Source of the DNA: DATJLY01 sp035604195
Lineage (GTDB): Bacteria > Pseudomonadota > Alphaproteobacteria > ATCC43930 > CGMCC-115725
DNA: 61,861 bases
Assembly: GCA_035604195.1 (NCBI GenBank)
Contig: DATNIY010000012.1
Location: 1 to 61,861, forward strand
Direction of reading: 5' to 3'
A model generated the notes under the pieces. The model worked only from the letters and a program-made list of their open reading frames with translations. It was not told the origin of the DNA and searched no databases. This document shows, piece after piece, positions 35,912 to 43,987 of the stretch. The position numbers and the translations under genes are program-made. The stretch's first letter is position 1, and each line of letters opens with the position of its first letter.

Positions 35912-36537
35912 GGAACGCTCGCGCTTCGCCCGCTCGCCTAGCAGCGGCTGCCGCGGGACTTGCGGCGGCGTTGGCGGTGGCTTGGCTCGGCGGCCTGGTC
36001 TGGTTCGCCCAAGCGATCCCGCGGGGCGTGGCCGATCCCGAGCGCGAGACCGATGCGATCGTCGTTCTCACCGGGGGCAGCCTGCGCATCCAGAGCGGCC
36101 TCGCCCTTCTGGCCGCCGGCAAGGCCGGCAAGCTCTTCATCTCCGGCGTCTACCAGGGCGTCGACGTCAGCGAGCTGCTGCGCGTTTCGCGGCAATCGCC
36201 GGACCGCGTCGCCTGCTGCGTCATGCTGGGCCACACCGCCGACAACACGCTCGGCAATGCGGTAGAGACCGCGGAGTGGATGCGCGATGAGGGTTTTCAC
36301 TCGCTGCGGCTGGTCACGGCTTCCTATCACATGCCGCGCAGCCTGCTCGAATTCTCGCGCGCCATGCCCGATGTGGTCATCATCGCCAATCCGGTTTTCC
36401 CCGAAGGCGTCAAAACGCGCTGGTGGGCCTGGCCGGGAACGTTGAACCTGATCGTCAGCGAATACGACAAGTATCTGCTGGCGCTGGTGCGGCCGGTGTT
36501 CCTCGGCGGGGTCGCGACGGCGAGGACGGCGCGGTGA
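35908..36537 (+). CDS. YdcF/SanA-like (DUF218) envelope protein
   Basis: A 209-residue protein with an N-terminal membrane anchor (about residues 9-33) and a DUF218 fold: ETDAIVVLTGG, KLFISGVYQGVD, ADNTLGNAVETAEWM and SYHMPRSLLEF. Relatives such as SanA and ElyC affect peptidoglycan or envelope polysaccharide metabolism. It lies in a tightly coupled run (ATGA with ftsX, GTGA with plsC), suggesting a role in the division-stage envelope. Confidence 0.92.
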
Positions 36538-37289
36538 TCGCGCTGCGCTCGCTGCTGTTCAACATCGCCTTTTATCTCTGGACTGCCATGCTGGGGATCG
36601 TGGGACTGCCGCTGCTGCTCGGGCCGCGGCTGTGGATGATGCGCTTCGGCACCTTCTGGTCGGCCGGCACGCTCGCGCTGCTCGGCTGGTGCGTCGGGCT
36701 CCGGCACGAGCTGCGCGGCCGCGAGCATTTGCCGCCGGGGCCGGCCATCATCGCCATGAAGCATCAATCGGCTTGGGAGACCTTTGCCGTGCCGGTGATG
36801 TTTCGCGACCCCGCCATGGTCATCAAGCGCGAGCTCGGCTTCATCCCGTTCTACGGCTGGTTCGCCCTCAAGGCCGGCATGATCGCGATCGACCGCGCCG
36901 GCGGGGCGGCGGCATTGAAGCGCATGATGGCGGCGGCGATCGAAGCGCGCGACCAGGGCCGCCCGATCGTCATCTTTCCCGAAGGCACTCGCACCGCCGT
37001 GGGATCCCGCGTCCCCTACCAGCCGGGCGTCATCGCGCTCTACCGGCATCTCGGCCTGCCGCTGGTGCCGGTCGCGGTCAATTCCGGCCTGTTCTGGGGC
37101 CGCCGCCGCTTCATCCGGCGGCCAGGGCGCATCATCGTCGAGATTCTGCCGCCGATCCCGCCAGGCCGCGACCGGCGGGCGGTCCTGACGTTGCTCGAAG
37201 AGTGCATCGAGGCGGCGACGGCGCAACTGGTGGCTGAGGATAAAGCTGTGGACAGCTGCTCCCGTGAAAGCCGGGCATCAAATCGTTAA
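36534..37289 (+). CDS. plsC: 1-acyl-sn-glycerol-3-phosphate acyltransferase
   Basis: A 251-residue inner-membrane acyltransferase converting lysophosphatidate to phosphatidate. The first catalytic motif reads KHQSAWET (H-x4-E in place of the more usual H-x4-D), the second is FIPFYGW, and the third FPEGTR is intact. It starts with GTG inside the ydcF-like stop codon and closes the ftsEX operon. Confidence 0.94.
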   Translation: MIALRSLLFNIAFYLWTAMLGIVGLPLLLGPRLWMMRFGTFWSAGTLALLGWCVGLRHELRGREHLPPGPAIIAMKHQSAWETFAVPVMFRDPAMVIKRELGFIPFYGWFALKAGMIAIDRAGGAAALKRMMAAAIEARDQGRPIVIFPEGTRTAVGSRVPYQPGVIALYRHLGLPLVPVAVNSGLFWGRRRFIRRPGRIIVEILPPIPPGRDRRAVLTLLEECIEAATAQLVAEDKAVDSCSRESRASNR

Positions 37290-37293
37290 CCAT
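37286..37293 (+). promoter_or_regulatory. TTAACCAT, CtrA-like box upstream of nrdJ
   Basis: The octamer TTAACCAT, a described half-site form of the alphaproteobacterial CtrA box, lies across the plsC stop codon and about 185 bases before the nrdJ start. A single octamer can occur by chance, and no CtrA gene is in view. A weak -35/-10 pair (TTGACC at 37365, TAATCT at 37387) lies between it and the gene. Confidence 0.25.
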
Positions 37294-37476
37294 CATGGTG
37301 CCAAGGTCTTGCGAGGAAATCCTCAGGTGAGGCAGCGGTGGAAACAAAGCTAGAACATTTTTACTTGACCGCGTGCCGCCGAATGCTAATCTTTTTGGTT
37401 GGTCAGGGATTTACCCCGCTGTTGCCGCGCGCCTCGTTGTTTGCACGTGGGCTCTCACCGGCAAGGAACCGCCGTC

Positions 37477-39789
37477 ATGGCTAGCGTCGCCTCGATCTCG
37501 CAACAAATCTGGGACATGAAATACCGGCTCAAGGGGCCGGACGGCGCGGCTGTGGACAAGACCATCGAGGACAGCTGGCGGCGGGTTGCAAGGGCAGTGG
37601 CGCAGCCTGAGCGCGATACCGCCCCTTGGTCGGAGCGGTTCTATCAGGCGCTCGAGGCCTTCAAGTTCCTGCCGGCGGGCCGGGTCATGGCCGGCGCCGG
37701 CAGCGGCCGGAACGTCACCCTCTTCAATTGCTTCGTCATGGGGACGATCCCCGACGACATGTCCGGCATCTTCGCGCAGCTGCGCGAGGCGGCGCTGACC
37801 ATGCAGCAGGGCGGCGGCATCGGCTACGACTTCTCGACGCTCCGGCCCAAGGGCGCGCCGGTCAAGGGCGTCGGCGCCGACGCCTCGGGGCCGCTTTCGT
37901 TCATGGATGTGTGGGACGCGATGTGCCGCACCATCATGAGCGCCGGCTATCGCCGCGGCGCGATGATGGCGACCCTGCGCTGCGACCATCCGGATATCGA
38001 GGCCTTCATCGAGGCGAAGAGCCGGCCGGGCCGGCTGCAAATGTTCAATCTGTCGGTGCTGGTCACGGACGCCTTCATGCAGGCGATCAAGGAGGGCGCG
38101 CCCTGGGAGCTCACCTTCGGCGGGACCACCTTTAAGGTCGTGCCGGCGCGCGAGCTGTGGGACAGGATCATCCGGGCGACCTATGCCTATGCCGAGCCCG
38201 GCGTGATCTTCATCGACCGCATCAACCGGCGCAACAACCTCTATTACTGCGAGACGATCAGCGCGACCAACCCGTGCGGCGAGCAACCGCTGCCGCCCTA
38301 TGGCGCCTGCCTCCTGGGCTCGGTCAACCTGCCGGTGCTGGTGCGCGAGCCGTTCACGCGCGCAGCGCATCTCGACCTCGACGAGCTCGGGCGGCTGGTG
38401 CCGGTGGCCGTCCGCATGCTGGACAACGTCATCGACATCTCGCGCTTCCCGCTCGACGAGCAGAAGCACGAGGCGCAAGCGAAGCGGCGCATCGGCCTCG
38501 GCGTCACCGGGCTTGCCGATGCCCTCATCCTCTGCGGCGTGCGCTACGGCTCGGCCGAGGCGGTTGCCTTGACCGAGAGCTGGATGAAGGCGATCCAGCA
38601 TGCCGCCTACCTCGCCTCGACTGAACTCGCCGCCGAGAAGGGCGCCTTTCCGCTCTTCGATGCCGAGAAGTATCTGGCCGGCGAGACCGTGGCGGCGCTC
38701 GCTCCCGAGCTGCGCGCAGCGATCGCGAAGAACGGCATCCGCAATTCGCTCATCACTTCGGTCGCGCCGACCGGCACGATCTCGCTCCTCGCCGACAACG
38801 TCTCTTCCGGGATCGAGCCGGTGTTCAGCTTCAGTTACAGCCGCAACGTGCTGATGCCCGACGGCAGCCGGCGCGAAGAGGAGGTCAGCGACTACGCCTA
38901 TCGCCTGTTCCGGCGCATGAAGGGCGATGGCGCGCCGCTGCCCGAGTGCTTCGTCGACGCGCAGTCGCTGGCGCCGGCCGATCACCTGGTGATGCAGGCG
39001 GTAGTGCAGAAATACGTCGACAGCTCGATCTCCAAGACGATCAACGTTCCCGCAGATTTCGCCTTCGAGCAGTTCAAGGACGTCTATCTCCGGGCCTACG
39101 AATTGGGCTGCAAGGGCTGCACCACCTATCGGCCGAACGAGGTGACGGGCGCGGTGCTCGAGGTCAAGAAGGAGGCGAAGCCGGCAACGCAGCAGCCCGA
39201 GCTGCCGCTGCCCGCGCCGCGGCCGCGCGCCGCCGACATCTACGAGGCGGGCGGCGTCGTCTATATGACGCAGCCCTTGGACCGGCCGGAGGCGCTGCCC
39301 GGCCGGACCTACAAGATCCGCTGGCCCGACGGCGAGCACGCGATCTACATCACCATCAACGACATCGTCCAGGACGGCCGCCGCCGCCCCTTCGAGATCT
39401 TCATCAACTCGAAGAACATGGAGCATTACGCCTGGACCGTCGGTCTGACGCGCATGATCAGCGCGGTCTTCCGCCGCGGCGGCGATGTGTCCTTCGTCGT
39501 CGACGAGATGAAGGCGGTATTCGATCCGCGCGGCGGCGCGTGGATGGAGGGCCGCTACGTGCCCTCGCTCCTGGCTGCCATCGGCGACGTCATCGAGCGC
39601 CACATGATCGACATCGGCTTCCTCCCCGCCCGGCGGGATGCGACGCCCGAACTCAGGGGGCGCCAGGTGGTGAACCTGCCCGAGATCGGCCGCCGCCTTA
39701 CCCAGTGCCCCAAATGCGGCCAGGCCGCGCTCATCCGCATCGAGAACTGCGATCAGTGCACGAATTGCGACTATTCGAAGTGCGGCTGA
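37477..39789 (+). CDS. nrdJ: Class II (adenosylcobalamin-dependent) ribonucleotide reductase
   Basis: A 770-residue NrdJ that makes deoxyribonucleotides with adenosylcobalamin as radical source and does not need oxygen. Key parts: LFNCF with the first redox cysteine (Cys85), GGGIGYDFSTLRPKG, the active-site NPCGE at residues 265-269, LPPYGACLLGSVNL, and a C-terminal cysteine ribbon (CPKCG ... CDQCTNC ... C). The ATG at 37477 has AAGGAA ahead of it. No intein is present. The adenosyltransferase at 20628 would supply its cofactor. Confidence 0.96.
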   Translation: MASVASISQQIWDMKYRLKGPDGAAVDKTIEDSWRRVARAVAQPERDTAPWSERFYQALEAFKFLPAGRVMAGAGSGRNVTLFNCFVMGTIPDDMSGIFAQLREAALTMQQGGGIGYDFSTLRPKGAPVKGVGADASGPLSFMDVWDAMCRTIMSAGYRRGAMMATLRCDHPDIEAFIEAKSRPGRLQMFNLSVLVTDAFMQAIKEGAPWELTFGGTTFKVVPARELWDRIIRATYAYAEPGVIFIDRINRRNNLYYCETISATNPCGEQPLPPYGACLLGSVNLPVLVREPFTRAAHLDLDELGRLVPVAVRMLDNVIDISRFPLDEQKHEAQAKRRIGLGVTGLADALILCGVRYGSAEAVALTESWMKAIQHAAYLASTELAAEKGAFPLFDAEKYLAGETVAALAPELRAAIAKNGIRNSLITSVAPTGTISLLADNVSSGIEPVFSFSYSRNVLMPDGSRREEEVSDYAYRLFRRMKGDGAPLPECFVDAQSLAPADHLVMQAVVQKYVDSSISKTINVPADFAFEQFKDVYLRAYELGCKGCTTYRPNEVTGAVLEVKKEAKPATQQPELPLPAPRPRAADIYEAGGVVYMTQPLDRPEALPGRTYKIRWPDGEHAIYITINDIVQDGRRRPFEIFINSKNMEHYAWTVGLTRMISAVFRRGGDVSFVVDEMKAVFDPRGGAWMEGRYVPSLLAAIGDVIERHMIDIGFLPARRDATPELRGRQVVNLPEIGRRLTQCPKCGQAALIRIENCDQCTNCDYSKCG

Positions 39790-39821
39790 GGCGCGGAATT
39801 GGTTCGACGTTTCGACCGGCA

Positions 39822-39850
39822 TCGACCGGCGCCAGCGATCTCTCTATATA
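39822..39850 (+). promoter_or_regulatory. Candidate promoter giving a leaderless DUF2125 transcript
   Basis: TCGACC (39822-39827, 4 of 6 to the -35 consensus) is followed after 17 bases by TATATA (39845-39850). A start 7 bases after the -10 falls on the A of the ATG at 39857, and no Shine-Dalgarno fits between. This suggests leaderless translation, which is known in alphaproteobacteria. Direct repeats of TCGACCGGC surround the -35. Confidence 0.4.
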
Positions 39851-39856
39851 AGCCGC

Positions 39857-40861
39857 ATGCGCCGTATCCTATTGCCGCTTGTCGCGCTCCTACTGGCTGT
39901 GCTCGCCTATAGCGGCTATTGGTTCTATTTCGCGCATCGCCTTGGTAACCAAATCGCGCCTTGGGCCGAGGCGCGGCGGGCCGAGGGTTATGATTTGCGC
40001 TGGCAGGCGGCGACGGTCGAGGGCTATCCGCTGGCGTTCCGTCTGCGCTTCGCCGGCGCCACGCTCGCGGCGCGCCGGCCCTACTCTTACACGCTGAGCG
40101 CTGCGGAATTCCGCCTTGCTGCGACGCCCTGGGATTTTTCCCGCTGGCGCTTCACGGCGCCCCGAGGTGCCCGCCTCGAGATGCCCGGCACCGCCATGGC
40201 GTTCGAGGCGGCCACTTTCGATGGCGCCGTCTCAAGCGAGAGCCCGGGCCAGACCGTCGTCACGCTGCGCGCGCATGCCCTCGCCGGGGAGGGGCTGGCT
40301 CAGGGGCTCGCAATCGAGACTGCGGCGGCGCAGATTGCTCTGCCGTTGCGGGCTCCCGCGAGCCATCTCGACACCATGCTCTCGCTCGCCGTCAATTTCG
40401 ACACGGTGACATTGCCCGTTGCCGTGCCGAGCTTCGGCCCCACCATCGACATCCTGTCGCTGACCGCGCAGCTCAAGGGATCGCTGCCGCCGGGGCCGCT
40501 CGCCGCGGCGCTCGCCGCCTGGCGCGACGGCGGCGGCACGCTCGAGATCGAGAGCGCGCGGCTCGTTTGGGGAAAAATGAGCGCCAGCCTCAGCGGCACG
40601 CTCGCGCTCGACGAGGCCCTGCAGCCGATGGGCGCGATGAGCGCGACGATGACGAGCCCGGAGCTGGTGATCGATGCGGCGGTGGCCTCAGGCAATCTTA
40701 GGGATCGTTTCGCGGGTCTGGCGAAGGCGGCACTCGGCATCATGGCGAAGCCCGGCGCCGACGGGCGGCAAGCGGTCAGCCTGCCCGTCACGGTGCAGAG
40801 CGACCAGCTTTTCCTCGGCCCCGCACCCGTCGTGCGGCTGCCCCATATCGTCTGGGAGTGA
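39857..40861 (+). CDS. DUF2125 family protein
   Basis: A 334-residue protein with an N-terminal hydrophobic signal or anchor (residues 4-24) and a long beta-rich part. The opening YSGYWFYFAHRLGNQIAPWAEARRAEGYDLRW and GYPLAFRLRF are the family hallmark. Its function is unknown; it is probably periplasmic and resembles AsmA-like envelope proteins only loosely. It converges with the prephenate dehydrogenase gene 8 bases away. Confidence 0.88.
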   Translation: MRRILLPLVALLLAVLAYSGYWFYFAHRLGNQIAPWAEARRAEGYDLRWQAATVEGYPLAFRLRFAGATLAARRPYSYTLSAAEFRLAATPWDFSRWRFTAPRGARLEMPGTAMAFEAATFDGAVSSESPGQTVVTLRAHALAGEGLAQGLAIETAAAQIALPLRAPASHLDTMLSLAVNFDTVTLPVAVPSFGPTIDILSLTAQLKGSLPPGPLAAALAAWRDGGGTLEIESARLVWGKMSASLSGTLALDEALQPMGAMSATMTSPELVIDAAVASGNLRDRFAGLAKAALGIMAKPGADGRQAVSLPVTVQSDQLFLGPAPVVRLPHIVWE

Positions 40862-40869
40862 GCCGGCGC

Positions 40870-41754
40870 CTAAGCCTGCTTCGCCTCGATGATCGAGCGG
40901 CGGATGGCGCGGGTACGGATGAAGAGATCCTCGAGCTTGTCGCCCTCGCCCCAGCGGATCGAGCGCTGCAAGGCGGTCAGATCCTCGGTGAAGCGCTGGA
41001 GCATCTCGAGCACCGCCTCGCGGTTGTTGAGGAAGACGTCGCGCCACATCACCGGATCGGAGGCGGCGATGCGGGTGAAATCGCGGAAGCCGCCAGCCGA
41101 GAATTTGATCACCTCCGATTTGAGCGCCTCCTCGAGGTCGGTCGCGGTGCCGACGATCGTATAGGCGATGAGATGCGGCAGGTGCGATGTGATGGCCAGC
41201 ACCTTGTCGTGATGCTCGGCGTCCATGGTGACGATTTTCATCTCGGCGCTCTGCCACATCTGAGTGACCCGAGCGACTGCCAGCGGGTCGGTCTCGGGCG
41301 GCGGCGTCAAAATGCACCAGCGGTCGCGGAACAATTCGGCGAAGCCGGCGGCCGGACCGGAATGCTCGGTGCCGGCGACGGGATGACCGGGCACGAGATG
41401 CGCGCCCTCGGGCAGGATCGGCGCGAGATCACGGATGACGGCTGCCTTGACCGAGCCCACATCGGTCAGGATCGTGCCCGGCCGCAGCTCGCCGGCGATG
41501 CGCCGGCCGATCTCGGCATAGGTCGAAAGCGGCGAGGCGATGATCACCAGATCGGCGCCGTGCGCGGCTTCGGCCGGATCGGTGGTGAAGGCGTCGGCGA
41601 GCCCGAGCGCGCGCGCGGTGTCGAGCGTCTCCTGCCGGCGCGCGCAGGCGACCAGCTCGTGCGCGAGTTTGTCGCGCCGCAGCACCCGCGCGAGCGACGA
41701 GCCGATGAGGCCGATGCCGATGAGCGCGACGCGGGAGAACGCGGCGCCGCTCAT
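40870..41754 (-). CDS. Prephenate/arogenate dehydrogenase (TyrA family)
   Basis: A 294-residue NAD(P)-dependent dehydrogenase of tyrosine synthesis. Rossmann motif ALIGIGLIGSSLARVLRR, LTDVGSVKAAV, the catalytic GHPVAGTEHSGP, and the C-terminal helical FSAGGFRDFTRIAASDPVMWRDVFLNN all match. It begins inside the stop codon of the aminotransferase upstream. It is the last gene of a chorismate mutase - aminotransferase - dehydrogenase operon. Confidence 0.94.
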   Translation of the reverse strand: MSGAAFSRVALIGIGLIGSSLARVLRRDKLAHELVACARRQETLDTARALGLADAFTTDPAEAAHGADLVIIASPLSTYAEIGRRIAGELRPGTILTDVGSVKAAVIRDLAPILPEGAHLVPGHPVAGTEHSGPAAGFAELFRDRWCILTPPPETDPLAVARVTQMWQSAEMKIVTMDAEHHDKVLAITSHLPHLIAYTIVGTATDLEEALKSEVIKFSAGGFRDFTRIAASDPVMWRDVFLNNREAVLEMLQRFTEDLTALQRSIRWGEGDKLEDLFIRTRAIRRSIIEAKQA

Positions 41755-42845
41755 CGCTGGCCGAGGAAATCGGCGACGGCGGCGGCGACGGCGCGCATCT
41801 CCTCCTCGCTGCCGATGGTGATCCTGAGCCATTCGCCGAGGCCATAGGCGCCGACCTTGCGGGTGAGAATGGCGCGCGACTGCAGGAACGCAAATGCGGC
41901 CGCGGCATCGCGCGGCGCCGGCGGAAAGCGCACCAGCACGAAATTCGCCGCACTCGGATTGACTTCGAGGCCCAAGCCGGCGAGCGTGCGCTCGAGCCAG
42001 GGCCGCCAGATGTCGTTGTGCTCGCGCGCGCGGTCGAGCGCCGCCACGTCTTCGAGCGCCGCAATTCCCGCGGCCTGGGCCGCCGCATTGACGTTGAAGG
42101 GATTGCGCACCCGATTGAGCACGTCGGCGACGCGCGGAGGGCAATAGACCCAGCCGAGCCGCAGCCCGCCCAGCGCATAGATCTTCGAGAAGGTCCGCGC
42201 CATCACGACGTTTTCGGCGGCGTCTACCAGCGCGATCCCCGGCTCGTAATCGTTACGCTGGACGAACTCGGCATAAGCGGAATCGATGACCAGCAGCACC
42301 GAGGACGGCAGCCCCGCATGCAGCCGCCGCAGCTCGTCGCGTCCGATATAGGTACCGGTCGGGTTGTTGGGATTGGCGATGAAGACGAGGCGCGTCTTCG
42401 CCGTTACGCGCGCCAACACGGCATCGACGTCGAAGATTAGATTCTTCTCGGCTGCCGCGACCGGCGTGGCACCCGACGCCATCGCCGCGAGGGGGTACAT
42501 GAGAAAGCCGTGCCGGCTGTAAAGGACCTCGTCGCCGGGCCCGGCATAGGCCCGCACCAGCAGGCCGATGAGCTCGTCCGAGCCGCTGCCGCAGACGAGG
42601 CGCGCGGGATCGAGACCGTAATAGCGCGCAAGCGCCTGACGCAGATCATGACAGGCGCCGTCGGGGTAGCGATGGATCTCTCCCGCGAGCGCGTTGTAGG
42701 CGGCGATGGCGCGCGGGCTCGGGCCGAGCGCGCTCTCATTCGAGGCGAGGCGGATGACGCGCGCGGCACCGGGGATCTTGGCGTCGCCGCCGACATAGCG
42801 GTCGATGCCGAGTATGCCGGGACGTGGGACCGGATGTCCGTCCAT
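41751..42845 (-). CDS. hisC: Histidinol-phosphate/aromatic aminotransferase
   Basis: A 364-residue fold-type I PLP aminotransferase. The cofactor lysine lies in ARTFSKIYALGGLRLGW; ANPNNPTGTY, SNESALGPSPRA and the C-terminal WLRITIGS are typical of HisC. Placed between chorismate mutase and prephenate dehydrogenase, it likely serves phenylalanine/tyrosine synthesis, perhaps together with histidine synthesis. A GTG two codons upstream (42851) would overlap the preceding stop; the ATG is used here. Confidence 0.92.
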   Translation of the reverse strand: MDGHPVPRPGILGIDRYVGGDAKIPGAARVIRLASNESALGPSPRAIAAYNALAGEIHRYPDGACHDLRQALARYYGLDPARLVCGSGSDELIGLLVRAYAGPGDEVLYSRHGFLMYPLAAMASGATPVAAAEKNLIFDVDAVLARVTAKTRLVFIANPNNPTGTYIGRDELRRLHAGLPSSVLLVIDSAYAEFVQRNDYEPGIALVDAAENVVMARTFSKIYALGGLRLGWVYCPPRVADVLNRVRNPFNVNAAAQAAGIAALEDVAALDRAREHNDIWRPWLERTLAGLGLEVNPSAANFVLVRFPPAPRDAAAAFAFLQSRAILTRKVGAYGLGEWLRITIGSEEEMRAVAAAVADFLGQR

Positions 42846-42847
42846 GG

Positions 42848-43846
42848 TCACTTTTGCGCATCGCCGTCGAGCGCAGCCGGCGCGAATGGCCGCGCATAGA
42901 AGCCGAGCAGCGACACCCGCGGCGGAGTGTCGCCCAATGACTTCAGCACGGTCGCAAGACGCGGGTCCTCGACCGAAAGGAGATTGTCGATCTCGAAGAG
43001 GTGCGAATCCCAGCCCTCGCCCGACACCATGGCAAGCGGCGTCACCGCGAATCCGGCGCCTTTCAATGCCGCAACCAGGCGGCCGCGGCTCAGATCGGCG
43101 TTGGTATCGAGCGCGAGCAAGCCGCAATCCTCGCCGCTCGGCTCGGGATCGACGAGGCTGATGACCAGCGCGTTTCCGCCATTGCCCCGTGCATTGCCCG
43201 CGCCGGCAAACGGCAGCCGCGCGATGACGCGCGGCTTCATCCGATCGCTTACAGTGAGATAGCGCCACCACAAATCCCGGTCGCCCTCCTGCGGCAGCGG
43301 GAGAACGCCCACTGCCGCGCGCCCCTCGGCGACGGCTCCGATCACCTCACCGGAGGCCCGATAGGTCAGCATCGGCGTATGGCTGCCGTAATGATCGCGC
43401 GCCAGATCCCAGAAGCCGGGCCGCTCCTCGCTCACCAGAACGGCCGCGGCAAAATCAGTCTGCATCGCAATCGTGCCGCTCAGAATCTCGCGCCAAATCC
43501 GCAGCAGGATACGGTGCGGAAAGCGACCGCGATGACGCGCCACGAGGCGGCGCAGGATCTGCGCCTCGCGGCCGGGACGCAGCGCCGCAAGATTGCCGGC
43601 GCGCTTGACGCGGTCCACGCCTTCGACGACCTCGGCACGCCGAATCAGCAAATCCTGAATCTGGTCATCGATCTCGTCGATCCGATGGCGCAGCGCCTCG
43701 AGCGCGGCGGGATCCGGCGGCGGCGTCATCGCCTCCGCCGCCTCGCCCGTGACCGTGGCCGACGCGACCTTCGGCTTCCGTTCCGACGGCAGCGGCGGCC
43801 GCCTGCCGGGGGACGAAGAGGTGGGGCTTGGCGTGCTATCGGCCAT
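42848..43846 (-). CDS. Chorismate mutase (AroQ) with divergent C-terminal domain
   Basis: A 332-residue protein. An N-terminal Pro/Ser-rich tail (1-45) precedes an AroQ-type chorismate mutase helix bundle (about 47-130: LRHRIDEIDDQIQDLLIRRAEVVEGVDRVKR, then GREAQILRRLVARH). The remaining 190 residues look like a remote prephenate-dehydratase plus regulatory domain (LFEIDNLL, SLLGFYARPF) without a clear dehydratase active-site motif. It leads the operon, so it should at least turn chorismate into prephenate. The ATG at 43846 was chosen; the frame continues 15 codons further up. Confidence 0.85.
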   Translation of the reverse strand: MADSTPSPTSSSPGRRPPLPSERKPKVASATVTGEAAEAMTPPPDPAALEALRHRIDEIDDQIQDLLIRRAEVVEGVDRVKRAGNLAALRPGREAQILRRLVARHRGRFPHRILLRIWREILSGTIAMQTDFAAAVLVSEERPGFWDLARDHYGSHTPMLTYRASGEVIGAVAEGRAAVGVLPLPQEGDRDLWWRYLTVSDRMKPRVIARLPFAGAGNARGNGGNALVISLVDPEPSGEDCGLLALDTNADLSRGRLVAALKGAGFAVTPLAMVSGEGWDSHLFEIDNLLSVEDPRLATVLKSLGDTPPRVSLLGFYARPFAPAALDGDAQK

Positions 43847-43912
43847 GAGCGATTCACGTGCGCTGGAAAAGCATACTGATAGTTCGCCCACGCCATGAAA
43901 GCAAAGAAAACG

Positions 43913-43942
43913 TTGACACGGGAGGCCCTTGCTTTCTAGCTA
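43913..43942 (+). promoter_or_regulatory. Candidate metXW promoter
   Basis: A perfect -35 hexamer TTGACA (43913-43918) is followed after 18 bases by TAGCTA (43937-43942), a poor -10. The start would be near 43949, about 40 bases before the metX ATG. This short leader, and the absence of the conserved core, argue against a SAM-II or SAM/SAH riboswitch here. Confidence 0.4.
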
Positions 43943-43987
43943 TGCGTTCCAGCACCTGCCGGCACGAACGGCGGAGCTATATTTTCC

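Noticed and set aside
37290..37476. A cobalamin riboswitch or NrdR boxes before nrdJ
   Set aside because: No B12-box-like segment and no repeated NrdR palindrome was found in the 187 bases.
37411..39822. An 803-residue open frame antisense to the whole of nrdJ
   Set aside because: GC-rich coding DNA commonly leaves one antisense frame open. The text is Arg/Ala/Asp/His-rich with no recognisable domain, and nrdJ is beyond doubt.
43943..43987. A SAM-II or SAM/SAH riboswitch before metX
   Set aside because: CGGAGC near the end of the leader is slightly suggestive, but the rest of the conserved core is missing and the leader seems only about 40 bases long.
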